DNA of 64,000 bases from the NCBI RefSeq assembly GCF_026262625.1, contig NZ_SHNN01000002.1:372001-436000 (forward strand). Reading direction: 5' to 3'. Every line of letters begins with the position of its first letter. Within the stretch, counting starts at the first letter, position 1. The notes beneath the pieces are model-generated. The model was given only the letters and a program-made list of their open reading frames with translations. It did no database searches and was not told the DNA's origin. Below, one piece after another: positions 43,732 through 51,973 of the stretch. The position numbers and the translations under genes are program-made. Origin of the DNA: Candidatus Litorirhabdus singularis. Lineage in GTDB: Bacteria; Pseudomonadota; Gammaproteobacteria; Pseudomonadales; Halieaceae.

Positions 43732-45510
43732 ATGGCATATGCTGATCAAGACACTGGACACCATGCAGGCCCGGACAAATTTATCTGGAAGTATGTCTGG
43801 AGCCAGGACCATAAGGTGATAGCGGTGCAATATGGCTGTACAGCTATAGCTGTCGGTATATTGGCGCTGGTCCTGTCCTGGCTGATGCGCATGCAAATCG
43901 GTTTTCCCGGCAGCCTGGAGTTTATTGATCCCAGCGCGTATTACCAATACGTAACGATGCACGGCATGATCATGGTGATTTATCTGCTGACAGCGTTTTT
44001 TCTCGGCGGGTTTGGCAATTACTTGATTCCCTTGATGTGCGGCGCCAGAGATATGGTGTTCCCGTTTTTGAATATGCTCAGTTATTGGTTCTATCTGCTG
44101 TCCGTATTGATTTTGTTAGCGAGCTACTTTGTACCAGGGGGGCCGACGGGGGCAGGGTGGACTCTGTATCCACCACAGTCGATTTTGCAGGGTACACCGG
44201 GAACAGACTGGGGCATTATTTTGATGCTCGCGTCTTTGGCGGTGTTTATTATCGCTTTTACTATGGGCGGTCTGAATTACATTACTACCGTACTGCAGGC
44301 GCGGTGTCGTGGTTTGACGCTGATGCGTATGCCGCTGACGATATGGTCGATCATTACCGCTACGGTTTTAGGCTTGCTGGCTTTCCCCGCCCTTTTTGTC
44401 AGCGCCATCATGCTGATGTTTGATCGAGTATTGGGTACCAGCTTCTTTATGCCCTATATAGTGCACATGGGGCAGGCACTTGAGACCGGTGGTGGCAGCC
44501 CGGTTTTGTTTCAGCATCTGTTCTGGTTTTTTGGTCACCCTGAAGTTTATATCGTGGCCTTGCCGGCATTCGGATTAGTCTCAGATATTTTGAGCACGCA
44601 CGCGCGCAAAAATATCTTTGGTTATCGCATGATGGTATGGGCGATTCTGGCTATAGGCGGCATTAGCTTTATCGTCTGGGCGCACCATATGTATGTTTCA
44701 GGTATGAACCTCTACCTGGGCTACTTTTTTGCCACCACCACATTGATCATCGCGATACCCACAGCCATCAAGGTTTACAACTGGACCCTGACGTTGTGGC
44801 ACGGCAACATTCATCTGAATACCCCCATGCTATTTTCCATTGGTTTTATTAGCACCTTTTTGATCGGCGGGTTGACGGGGCTTTTTCTCGGTAATGTAGC
44901 GGTTGATATTCCGCTCTCCGATACCTACTTCGTGGTCGCGCATTTTCATATGGTGATGGCTATAGCGCCAATCATGGTGGTGTTTGCAGCCATCTATCAC
45001 TGGTACCCAAAAATTACCGGGCGTATGTATAACGAAACGCTGGGGGTTATCCATTTTTGGGTGACCTTCGTCGGTACGTATCTGATTTATTTTCCCATGC
45101 ATTATCTGGGTTTTGAGGGCATGCCCCGACGCTACTACGCCTATGAGGGTTATGAGTTTATCTCGGAGTCTGCACATAGCCTCAACGAGTTTATCTCTGT
45201 AGTAGCTATCCTGGTTGGCGTGCTGCAGATACTTTTCATTATCAATATGTTGATGAGTTTGAAGACAGGCAAGCTGGCGGGCGCCAATCCGTGGAACGCA
45301 ACGACGCTGGAATGGCAGACGCCACAAACACCGCCGGCACACGGTAACTGGGGAGACGAGCTGCCAGTGGTCTATCGCTGGGCCTATGACTATAGCGTGC
45401 CCGGTGCCGACGAAGACTTTATCCCGCAAAATCAGCCTGGCGAACTGGGTGATGGGCGTGAGGTGGGAGATGATACTGGGCATAGCTCTGGAGAGGGCGC
45501 ACCAGCATGA
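43732..45510 (+). CDS. ctaD: Cytochrome c oxidase subunit I
   Basis: Catalytic subunit of the heme-copper oxidase, reducing oxygen to water and pumping protons. The 592 residues hold twelve or so membrane helices with the heme and CuB ligands: an early MHGMIM histidine, FFGHPEVYIVALP (His near 269 with the cross-linked Tyr), WAHHMYVSGM with two histidines, and VVAHFHMVM with the heme a and a3 ligands. A C-terminal soluble tail of about 70 residues follows. Its stop overlaps the next start by four bases (ATGA). Confidence 0.97.
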   Translation: MAYADQDTGHHAGPDKFIWKYVWSQDHKVIAVQYGCTAIAVGILALVLSWLMRMQIGFPGSLEFIDPSAYYQYVTMHGMIMVIYLLTAFFLGGFGNYLIPLMCGARDMVFPFLNMLSYWFYLLSVLILLASYFVPGGPTGAGWTLYPPQSILQGTPGTDWGIILMLASLAVFIIAFTMGGLNYITTVLQARCRGLTLMRMPLTIWSIITATVLGLLAFPALFVSAIMLMFDRVLGTSFFMPYIVHMGQALETGGGSPVLFQHLFWFFGHPEVYIVALPAFGLVSDILSTHARKNIFGYRMMVWAILAIGGISFIVWAHHMYVSGMNLYLGYFFATTTLIIAIPTAIKVYNWTLTLWHGNIHLNTPMLFSIGFISTFLIGGLTGLFLGNVAVDIPLSDTYFVVAHFHMVMAIAPIMVVFAAIYHWYPKITGRMYNETLGVIHFWVTFVGTYLIYFPMHYLGFEGMPRRYYAYEGYEFISESAHSLNEFISVVAILVGVLQILFIINMLMSLKTGKLAGANPWNATTLEWQTPQTPPAHGNWGDELPVVYRWAYDYSVPGADEDFIPQNQPGELGDGREVGDDTGHSSGEGAPA

Positions 45511-46124
45511 CTACACTGATTAAAACGCTGGCGGAAAAACCCTGGTTGTCTGGGCACGATGGCGTAGGAGTTCCCGCTGAGGTCGCAATTTTCGATCTGG
45601 CGAAGGAGAAAGTAGGGCTGCGAGCGTTTTTTGCCGTGGCTGCTTCCTTGTTCATGCTGTTTGTCGTCGCCTATCGATTGCGCATGGTCTATAGCGATTG
45701 GGTGCCAGTACAGGACCCAGGTGTGCTCTGGCTCAGTACTGGGCTGCTGGTAGTGGCCAGTGTTGCGCTGCAGGTGAGCAGCATTTTCATGTCGCGACAG
45801 CATGACCAACGGGCATTGACTGCGTTCTACGTCGGCGGGGTATGCACACTGTTGTTCGTGTGTTGTCAGCTAGTGGCCTGGAGTGAACTCAGCAACGCTG
45901 GCTATCTGGTGTCAACAAACCCTGCCAGCAGCTTCTTCTATCTGCTGACCGCCGTACATGGCTTGCATGTGATCGGTGGCCTGGTGGCGTGGCTGCGTAC
46001 GGCAATACGCATGCGCAGTGCTGAGCCGGGCGCGGCGCGCATCGCAGTAGACCTATGCACCCTATATTCGCACTTCCTGCTGCTGGTGTGGGCGGGACTA
46101 TTTTACCTGCTGCTCAATAGCTGA
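45507..46124 (+). CDS. Cytochrome c oxidase subunit III-like protein, first of two
   Basis: A 205-residue membrane protein of the subunit III family with about five helices. The family signature is in SSFFYLLTAVHGLHVIGGLVAW, and the C-terminal LYSHFLLLVWAGLFYLLLN resembles the last helix. The sequence ahead of helix 1 (about 40 residues) is less conserved. It overlaps ctaD by four bases and is followed after 36 bases by a second, more typical subunit III, so two paralogues stand in tandem. Confidence 0.85.
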   Translation: MTTLIKTLAEKPWLSGHDGVGVPAEVAIFDLAKEKVGLRAFFAVAASLFMLFVVAYRLRMVYSDWVPVQDPGVLWLSTGLLVVASVALQVSSIFMSRQHDQRALTAFYVGGVCTLLFVCCQLVAWSELSNAGYLVSTNPASSFFYLLTAVHGLHVIGGLVAWLRTAIRMRSAEPGAARIAVDLCTLYSHFLLLVWAGLFYLLLNS

Positions 46125-46160
46125 TAAGGCCGAACGCAATCGTTTGAGAGGATATTCTTT

Positions 46161-46826
46161 ATGGCACAATCGGATACGGTAGAAGGCGTCGAGGGGCTGG
46201 CGCAAGATTGGTCCAGCGATCGAGAGGCATTCCGCGACGTGCCCTGGGGCAAAGGGATGATGTGGATATTCCTGCTCAGCGATACCTTTATTTTCACCAC
46301 TTTTCTCACGGGTTATATGACTGTGCGGCTATCAGCCACTGCACCCTGGCCGGTGCCCAGCGAAGTGTTTGCACTAACGCTGTTCGGCGAGTCTATTCCG
46401 CTTATTCTTATCGCCATTATGACGTTTGTATTGATTACCAGCTCCGGCACCATGGCACTCGCGGTCAATTACGGATACCGGCGTGACAAGCGGAAAACCT
46501 TTTGGTTGATGATCGCTACGGCCACGCTGGGCGCGATGTTCGTTGGTATGCAGATATTTGAGTGGAGCAAGCTCATCTCAGAGGGTGTGAGGCCCTGGGG
46601 TAATCCAATGGGCGCTGCTCAGTTTGGTGCCAGCTTTTTCATGATTACGGGCTTCCATGGCCTGCATGTCTCGATTGGAGTGATATACCTGCTGGTGGTC
46701 GCCTTCAAGGTCAAGCGTGGCGACTACGACAATCGTGGTTACGAGATAGTAGAAATTACTGGGCTTTACTGGCACTTCGTGGATCTGGTCTGGGTCTTCA
46801 TATTTGCCTTCTTTTATTTATGGTGA
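46161..46826 (+). CDS. Cytochrome c oxidase subunit III, second of two
   Basis: A 221-residue five-helix subunit III. It shows KGMMWIFLLSDTFIFTTFLTGYMTVR in the first helix, the conserved MQIFEWSKLISEGVRPWGN region, FFMITGFHGLHVSIGVIYL and the end YWHFVDLVWVFIFAFFYLW, all typical of heme-copper oxidase subunit III. It stabilises subunit I and the D proton channel in relatives. Gap to the subunit IV gene is 15 bases. Confidence 0.92.
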   Translation: MAQSDTVEGVEGLAQDWSSDREAFRDVPWGKGMMWIFLLSDTFIFTTFLTGYMTVRLSATAPWPVPSEVFALTLFGESIPLILIAIMTFVLITSSGTMALAVNYGYRRDKRKTFWLMIATATLGAMFVGMQIFEWSKLISEGVRPWGNPMGAAQFGASFFMITGFHGLHVSIGVIYLLVVAFKVKRGDYDNRGYEIVEITGLYWHFVDLVWVFIFAFFYLW

Positions 46827-46841
46827 TGCAGGAGTAGTTCC

Positions 46842-47225
46842 ATGTCGCAGTCTCAAGCTCAACCGTCTGGTGTTGTCTATGAAGGTGGTCAGCAACATCC
46901 TTTGGGTGTCTACATAAGAATATGGATTTTGCTGTTTGTACTTAGCACCCTGTCTTACATGGTCGACTACTTTCACGTGGAAGGCTATTTGCGCTGGACC
47001 CTGATATTGGTCTTCATGGTGCTTAAGGCGGGCTTCATCGTCGCGATATTCATGCATATGATGTGGGAGCGCATGGTATTGGTGACCGCTGTACTGTTAC
47101 CGCCTCTAGCGTTGCTGGTGTTGATAGGCATTATGGCCATCGAGGGTGACTTCACTTATGACATGCGGGATATCTGGATGGGGCAGGATACAACGCTGCA
47201 GCCATTACCCCCGGTTCACCACTGA
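46842..47225 (+). CDS. Cytochrome c oxidase subunit IV-like protein
   Basis: A 127-residue membrane protein with three hydrophobic helices (about residues 24-45, 50-75 and 80-103), matching the small prokaryotic subunit IV family: HPLGVYIRIWILLFVLSTLSYMVD, RWTLILVFMVLKAGFIVAIFMHM. The KAGFIVAIFMHMMWE segment is characteristic. It is the last gene of the oxidase operon. The C-terminal 30 residues are soluble. Confidence 0.88.
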   Translation: MSQSQAQPSGVVYEGGQQHPLGVYIRIWILLFVLSTLSYMVDYFHVEGYLRWTLILVFMVLKAGFIVAIFMHMMWERMVLVTAVLLPPLALLVLIGIMAIEGDFTYDMRDIWMGQDTTLQPLPPVHH

Positions 47226-47368
47226 TTGTCGTCCTTTTGCCTGCAGGGCCTCTTGCTGGCTGCAGTTTGGTACTGAAGGCCAGAGCAGAGGTGGAGTAGT
47301 AGCCCTTAGGACCAGAAAGTTCCCTATAGGGTCAAATTCACAAGCGGCCCCCTGAAAATTGAGTCTAC

Positions 47369-47386
47369 TGTCAGAAAACTTTACAA
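47369..47386 (+). promoter_or_regulatory. 18-bp enhancer-like element, copy 1
   Basis: TGTCAGAAAACTTTACAA. It is an imperfect dyad (TGTCAG...CTTTACA) and agrees at 16 of 18 positions with the minus-strand copy at 56033-56050. It lies 64 bases upstream of the GG of a sigma-54 promoter, a fitting distance for an enhancer-binding activator. Confidence 0.6.
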
Positions 47387-47450
47387 TCCCCCGCTTACCG
47401 TGCCTGGTTCACACTTTAAGTCATTGTAATTAAAAGCATTTGACATATTG

Positions 47451-47464
47451 GGCGCGATTCTTGC
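47451..47464 (+). promoter_or_regulatory. Sigma-54 promoter before the exosortase-associated acyltransferase
   Basis: GGCGCGATTCTTGC: the invariant GG (47451-47452) and GC (47463-47464) are 10 bases apart, with GGCGCG for the -24 and TTGCT for the -12 elements. Transcription would start near 47475, leaving a leader of about 78 bases. Confidence 0.6.
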
Positions 47465-47552
47465 TTTAACTACCTTCACTCAAACGGAATTGAGCAGTTT
47501 TGTAGTTAGCCCTCTATTGTGCGCTGAGACCACTTTTGGGTTACTTAATTAG

Positions 47553-48311
47553 GTGCATAATGTGCGGTTAAAAAGACACGTACCCTCAATGGCCGAGCGT
47601 TTCCTGGACATTTTTGATGTCAGTCTGGTTCACAGCGCCATGCAGATCGAGCAGGCTCAGCGGATTCGATTCCGGGTATATTGCGAGGAAAAGGGTTACG
47701 AGCCGGCTATCCATTTTCCCGACGGACTCGAGAGAGATAAATTTGATAGTCATTCCAGCCATTGTCTGGTGACACACCGCGAGACTGGTTTGGCTGCTGC
47801 CTGTATTCGGCTGGTATTTGCCGATGACGACCTTGGGATTCCCTTTGAAGAGCATTGCGCAAAAAGCGTGTTTACAGAATTTGCTGGCATTATTAACGAT
47901 GAGCGCGAGCAGGTCGGTGAGTTTTCCCGGATTGCAGTGGATCCTACCTTTCGCGGTTATGGAGTGGCTGAGTTTGCCAGTTCTGGTGAAGGTTTTTCAG
48001 CTCAGGACCGGGCTACCTTCCCGCTGATCTCGGTAGCAGTTCTGGTGTCTGCTTTCGCGCTTGCTGAGTTGAACGGTCGCCCGCATATTTTTGCGATGAT
48101 GGAGCAGAGCCTGGCTCGTATGATGGCTCGCGCCGGGGTATTAATAGAAGCGGCGGGTGTTGAAGTGGACTATCACGGTCGGCGCCGACTGCATTATGCG
48201 AGCACGGCGAATGTGGTGGCTAATCTGCAGCCAGCGTGCCGTGAGCTCTATGGCGTCATCTACGCTGAGTTTGCAGAGCGTGTCAGTAAGGATGCCCAGC
48301 GCCAAGCCTGA
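47553..48311 (+). CDS. PEP-CTERM/exosortase system-associated acyltransferase (FeeM-like)
   Basis: A 252-residue GNAT-fold protein of the N-acyl amino acid synthase-like group that co-occurs with exosortases and PEP-CTERM sorting (the TIGR03694 type). Motifs: QAQRIRFRVYCEEKGYEP near the N-terminus, FDSHSSHCLVTHRETGLAAACIRLV, and EFSRIAVDPTFRG, which is the acyl-CoA-binding stretch. The role in the system is unknown, perhaps making an acyl-amino acid signal or lipid. It stands alone behind a sigma-54-type promoter. ATG at 47553; a second in-frame ATG at 47589 is possible. Confidence 0.85.
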   Translation: MHNVRLKRHVPSMAERFLDIFDVSLVHSAMQIEQAQRIRFRVYCEEKGYEPAIHFPDGLERDKFDSHSSHCLVTHRETGLAAACIRLVFADDDLGIPFEEHCAKSVFTEFAGIINDEREQVGEFSRIAVDPTFRGYGVAEFASSGEGFSAQDRATFPLISVAVLVSAFALAELNGRPHIFAMMEQSLARMMARAGVLIEAAGVEVDYHGRRRLHYASTANVVANLQPACRELYGVIYAEFAERVSKDAQRQA

Positions 48312-48396
48312 AGAGCGTTAAACGACATCTTCTCTGCTTGTGATTCGACATACAAGAAGGACTGGGAACTCTGCGTCCCCAGCGTTTGATGAAAAG

Positions 48397-48954
48397 CTAA
48401 GGCAACGTTTGCATCGTGTCCTGAAATTTCTTTTGCGCCTCAACGACCACTGCTGGCGTTGCATCACCCTCGCCAGCGTGCTGTAAACCCGGGTGCGCGT
48501 CGACTATCTTGGCAAGGATCGACTCCTGCTCTGCGCCCACATCAACGAAGAAAATGTGCTTGCCAGCGTCCAAATCTTGCTCAAAACGTTTGAAATCCTG
48601 GTGCGGTTCCTGAATACCAAAGAGACCACCTTCCCAGGTGCAAAAGCCTAATACGACCACTGCCAGAAAACCGAAGGGAACCCAGCCAACAGCCTCACTG
48701 GCACCTGATATATACGCCAGAAAAATGATCAGGGCGGCAGCAATTACCCCTATCACAGCGCCAACTTCGGTGCCGCGTACTACGTTTTTCTTTAATACAG
48801 CCTCTACCGGGTGCAGATGCTCACGCTGTGCTACACCAGCGTCATCGCGGCTCAATACGTGCATTTGCGGGGTCGCAACTCCCAGTTTTTCCAGCTCGTC
48901 TTCAACGTGATCCAGGTCGTCCAGATCTTCACTGATATAGTAATGACGTTTCAT
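48397..48954 (-). CDS. Unknown membrane protein with N-terminal ferredoxin-like region
   Basis: A 185-residue protein I cannot assign with confidence; similar proteins are sometimes called 'magnesium transporter' or 'NAD/FAD-utilizing' without proof. It begins MKRHYYISEDLDDLDHVEDELEKLGV, a strand-helix pattern like stress-protein domains that handle small regulatory inputs, then VEAVLKKNVVRGTEVGAVIGVIAAALIIFLAYI and a second hydrophobic helix (about 93-112), and a soluble C-terminal part with HIFFVDVGAEQESIL. A pair of helices with a conserved glycine-rich turn is visible. It is divergent from the sulfatase gene. Confidence 0.7.
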   Translation of the reverse strand: MKRHYYISEDLDDLDHVEDELEKLGVATPQMHVLSRDDAGVAQREHLHPVEAVLKKNVVRGTEVGAVIGVIAAALIIFLAYISGASEAVGWVPFGFLAVVVLGFCTWEGGLFGIQEPHQDFKRFEQDLDAGKHIFFVDVGAEQESILAKIVDAHPGLQHAGEGDATPAVVVEAQKKFQDTMQTLP

Positions 48955-49113
48955 GAAATACCCCTTTGTTATGGTTTGTCATCTGTCGATGGTTCTGAGG
49001 TAGACCACTTCGATTACCGATGAACGCGCCAACTAATGCGCTCAGTTGAATCGAGTGTGGTTTCATTAATACGCCGCTTTGTGCTGGATAGAAAATAACT
49101 TTATCGTTTAAAC

Positions 49114-49141
49114 AATTCGCTTTTTATACCATTAGCGAATT
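49114..49141. repeat. Inverted repeat upstream of the sulfatase, 8-bp arms
   Basis: AATTCGCT at 49114-49121 and AGCGAATT at 49134-49141 are exact reverse complements with a 12-base spacer; centre-to-centre distance of 20 bases is about two helical turns, which suits a dimeric regulator. Confidence 0.45.
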
Positions 49142-49178
49142 ATAAGATTAGGCGTCTCGCTATTCCTTGATCGTATCA

Positions 49179-49210
49179 GCCTCACTCTAAAAGCTGGGTT
49201 AGAATGAGGC
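49179..49210. repeat. Inverted repeat next to the sulfatase start, 12-bp arms
   Basis: GCCTCACTCTAA (49179-49190) and TTAGAATGAGGC (49199-49210) pair at 11 of 12 positions around an 8-base loop. It ends about 45 bases before the ATG and could be an operator or a leader hairpin. Confidence 0.48.
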
Positions 49211-49255
49211 CTGTAGTTCGCTAGCCCAGCGCGCGTAAACTCAAGGATAATGATA

Positions 49256-50782
49256 ATGGCTAAACTGTCTCTATTATGTATTGCTTTACTAACTATGTTG
49301 GCAGTGCCAGCACAGGCAAAGACCGACAAACCCAATATTTTGGTGATCTGGGGTGACGATATCGGCATGTGGAATATCAGTGCCTATCACCGTGGCATGC
49401 TTGGCAGCCGCACTCCCAACATAGACCGCATAGCCAATGAAGGTGCGCTGTATACCGATTATTACGGCGAGCAGAGCTGCACCGCCGGGCGCTCCTCGTT
49501 TATTACCGGGCAACATCCGTTTCGCACCGGGTTATTAAAGGTAGGTATGCCGGGCGCAAACATCGGGCTTAGCCCAAAAGATCCCACCATTGCGGAGTTA
49601 CTCAAGCCATTGGGATACGCCACCGGACAGTTTGGCAAGAATCACTTGGGAGACAAAGACGAGTTTTTGCCGAGTAACCATGGCTTTGACGAGTTTTTCG
49701 GTAACCTTTATCACCTGAATGCAGAGGAGGAACCGGAGACCTACTTTTACCCCAAGGATCCAGCATTCCATAAGCGCTTTGCACCGCGCGGTGTGATTCA
49801 TTCCTATGCGGATGGCAAAATAGAAGACACCGGCCCGCTGACGAGAAAACGCATGGAAACGGCTGATCAGGAGTTTACCGATGCTGCCCTCAAATTTATC
49901 GACAAATCCCATAAGGCCAAAAAACCATTCTTCATCTGGTTTAACGCAACCCGCATGCACGTCTGGACCCGACTGGCGCCGAAGTGGGTAGGTAGCTCTG
50001 GCTATGGTTTGTATGCCGACGGCATGATGGAGCACGACGGTCATGTTGGTCAGTTGCTGGGGAAGTTGGATCAGCTGGGTATCGCCGATGACACGATCGT
50101 GGTTTATTCAACAGATAATGGCTCACAGACTAACACCTATCCGGATGGCGGTTCCGAGCCCTTCAAAGGCGAGAAGGGCAGTACCTGGGAGGGCGGGTTT
50201 CGAGTACCGGCGTTGGTGCGCTGGCCCGGGAAGGTCGCGCCTGGCAGTGTCATCAATGATGTGACACATCACATGGATTGGTTGCCCACTTTCCTTACCG
50301 CGGCTGGCGAATCCGATATAGGAGATAAGCTGAAGCGTGGACATCGTGCCGGAGACAAAACCTTCAATGTACACCTGGATGGGTATGATCAGACCGATGT
50401 GCTCACGGGTAAAGGTCCAGGGAAACGGGAAACGGTTTTTTTCTTTGATGATAATGCCAACCTGAATGCCCTGCGTTGGCGTGACTGGAAGATTCACTTT
50501 GCCATTATGCCTAACGGTTGGAGCGGTCAGCGCGAAGTGCTGACATTTCCCACCGCGATGAACCTGCGCACAGACCCTTTCGAAACTTCCATGGACTCCG
50601 GCATGTTCACCCGCTGGATGGCAGATAACTTATGGTTATTCGTGCCCATGCAGCAGGAAGTAGGCAAATGGCTGATGACCTACCGTGAATTTCCGCCGCG
50701 GCAGGCGTCAGGAAGCTTCACTATTGATAAAGTGATTCAACAAATGCAGATGGCTCAGCAGCAAGGCGCCTCGCAGCGCTAG
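49256..50782 (+). CDS. Periplasmic arylsulfatase (formylglycine type)
   Basis: Removes sulfate esters, probably from an organic sulfate or polysaccharide, outside the cytoplasm. From the ATG at 49256 (AAGGA 8 bases upstream, better spaced than the ATG at 49250) it has 508 residues. A signal peptide ends near PAQAKT. The calcium-binding IWGDDIG is at 31-37 and the formylglycine site is CTAGR, Cys75 to Arg79, fitting the CxAxR form; GKNHLGDKDEFLPSNHGFDEFFG follows. It needs a formylglycine-generating enzyme, not seen in the window. The C-terminal part is the usual small domain. Substrate unknown. Confidence 0.9.
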   Translation: MAKLSLLCIALLTMLAVPAQAKTDKPNILVIWGDDIGMWNISAYHRGMLGSRTPNIDRIANEGALYTDYYGEQSCTAGRSSFITGQHPFRTGLLKVGMPGANIGLSPKDPTIAELLKPLGYATGQFGKNHLGDKDEFLPSNHGFDEFFGNLYHLNAEEEPETYFYPKDPAFHKRFAPRGVIHSYADGKIEDTGPLTRKRMETADQEFTDAALKFIDKSHKAKKPFFIWFNATRMHVWTRLAPKWVGSSGYGLYADGMMEHDGHVGQLLGKLDQLGIADDTIVVYSTDNGSQTNTYPDGGSEPFKGEKGSTWEGGFRVPALVRWPGKVAPGSVINDVTHHMDWLPTFLTAAGESDIGDKLKRGHRAGDKTFNVHLDGYDQTDVLTGKGPGKRETVFFFDDNANLNALRWRDWKIHFAIMPNGWSGQREVLTFPTAMNLRTDPFETSMDSGMFTRWMADNLWLFVPMQQEVGKWLMTYREFPPRQASGSFTIDKVIQQMQMAQQQGASQR

Positions 50783-51942
50783 CGATTGCTGAGCAGGTCT
50801 CTGGCCACGACCCACTTGTGTATTTCGGTGGGTCCGTCGTAAATACGCATCAAGCGCACTTCGTTTGCCATTTGCTGCAGAGGCAGTTCCTTGGTCATAC
50901 CCATGGCGCCATAGCACTGCATGGCGCGATCGACTGTGGTCCAGGCCATTTCTGTAGCGTGTGCTTTGAGCATGGAGATTTCGCGCCTCACAGACTGACC
51001 CTGATCCAATTTCCAGGCGGTGTGGTAGGCCATCAAGCGGGCACTGTGAATGTTGCTCTCGGCTTCAGCCAACCAGTTCTGAATAGTCTGCTTTTCCGAC
51101 AGAGCTGAGCCAAAAGTGTGCCGCTGAGGAGCGTACTCCAGCATCATATCCAAGGCGCGCTGTGCAATACCGATACACCAGGTGGACATCTCCAGACGGC
51201 GGGTAGAGAGCCGCAGCTGCATAGGAGCAAAACCCTTACCCTGTTCTCCCAACAGGGCAGTAACCGGCAGACGGCAGTCCTCCAGCTCGAGTTCAAAAGT
51301 CGCGTTACCCCCTATCATGGGTATTTTGCGGGCTATACGCAGTCCGGGTGTGCCCGCGTCCAGCAAGAAGGCGGAAATGCCGCCGCGACTGCCTTTCTCT
51401 TTATCGGTGACCGCCATCAGAATGGCAAAGTCCATCACATCGGCGCGCGTAATCCATATCTTACGTCCGTTGATGACCCATTCATCCCCGTCGAGGACTG
51501 CGGTGGTTGCCATCGCGGCAGGGTCGGTGCCAGCGCCAGGCTCGGAGATAGCTATCGCTGAAATAGTTTTACCGGCTACGTAGGGTGCCAGATAGCGTTC
51601 TCGCTGAGCTTCTGTAACCGTTGCTGCAAGCATGCTCAGGTTGGGTGAATCGGGTGGTAACACATAGGGCACTACGGACTTACCAATGGCCTCGTTTACC
51701 GCAACCAGAGCCACCCCTGGAAGCGCCATGCCGCCGACATCTTCAGGTGCATCCAGACCCCACAGCCCCAGCTCGCGGGACACTGAGTCCAGAGTTTCAC
51801 GCTCTGCTGCGGTAATGTGCGCGCCTTCGCCCCGGGCTTCGCGCTCGAGCACTCGTGACTCCAACGGATATAGGTGGTCCTCCACAAAGTGGTTTACCAA
51901 TTCTTCCAGCTTGCGAAACTCTTCATCCAGTTCAAAATTCAT
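50779..51942 (-). CDS. Acyl-CoA dehydrogenase
   Basis: FAD enzyme that introduces the alpha-beta double bond of an acyl-CoA. The 387 residues show the three-domain family pattern: AISEPGAGTDPAAM, VINGRKIWITRADVMDFAILM, RLSTRRLEMSTWCIGIAQRALDMMLEY, QCYGAMGMTKELPLQQMANEVRLMRIYDGPTEIHKW. At the place of the catalytic Glu in YEGT-type enzymes it has YDGP, as in the ACAD10/11-like group; Asp or a nearby Glu may serve as base. Its end overlaps the convergent sulfatase by four bases. The substrate is not evident. Confidence 0.92.
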   Translation of the reverse strand: MNFELDEEFRKLEELVNHFVEDHLYPLESRVLEREARGEGAHITAAERETLDSVSRELGLWGLDAPEDVGGMALPGVALVAVNEAIGKSVVPYVLPPDSPNLSMLAATVTEAQRERYLAPYVAGKTISAIAISEPGAGTDPAAMATTAVLDGDEWVINGRKIWITRADVMDFAILMAVTDKEKGSRGGISAFLLDAGTPGLRIARKIPMIGGNATFELELEDCRLPVTALLGEQGKGFAPMQLRLSTRRLEMSTWCIGIAQRALDMMLEYAPQRHTFGSALSEKQTIQNWLAEAESNIHSARLMAYHTAWKLDQGQSVRREISMLKAHATEMAWTTVDRAMQCYGAMGMTKELPLQQMANEVRLMRIYDGPTEIHKWVVARDLLSNR

Positions 51943-51973
51943 AGTGGTTCTGCCTGTGGTTAGGTATCTAGGT

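Larger units (their letters stand above)
47226..47552. other. Intergenic region between the oxidase operon and the acyltransferase
   Basis: 327 bases. The first part has a CTGCAG...CTGCAG pair (47241-47246 and 47260-47265) that could form a weak terminator stem, and a CCCTATAGGG palindrome at 47323-47332. The second part holds a conserved 18-bp element and a sigma-54-type promoter, listed separately. No convincing gene. Confidence 0.6.
48955..49255. other. Divergent intergenic region between the membrane protein and sulfatase genes
   Basis: About 300 bases with no gene. It carries two inverted repeats (49114-49141 and 49179-49210). A GG-N10-GC pattern at 49208-49221 exists but lacks the TTGC of a sigma-54 -12 element. 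Confidence 0.6.

Noticed and set aside
49208-49221. Third sigma-54 promoter before the sulfatase
   Set aside because: GG-N10-GC is present, but the -12 region reads TTCGC rather than TTGC and no 18-bp element lies 60-65 bases upstream.
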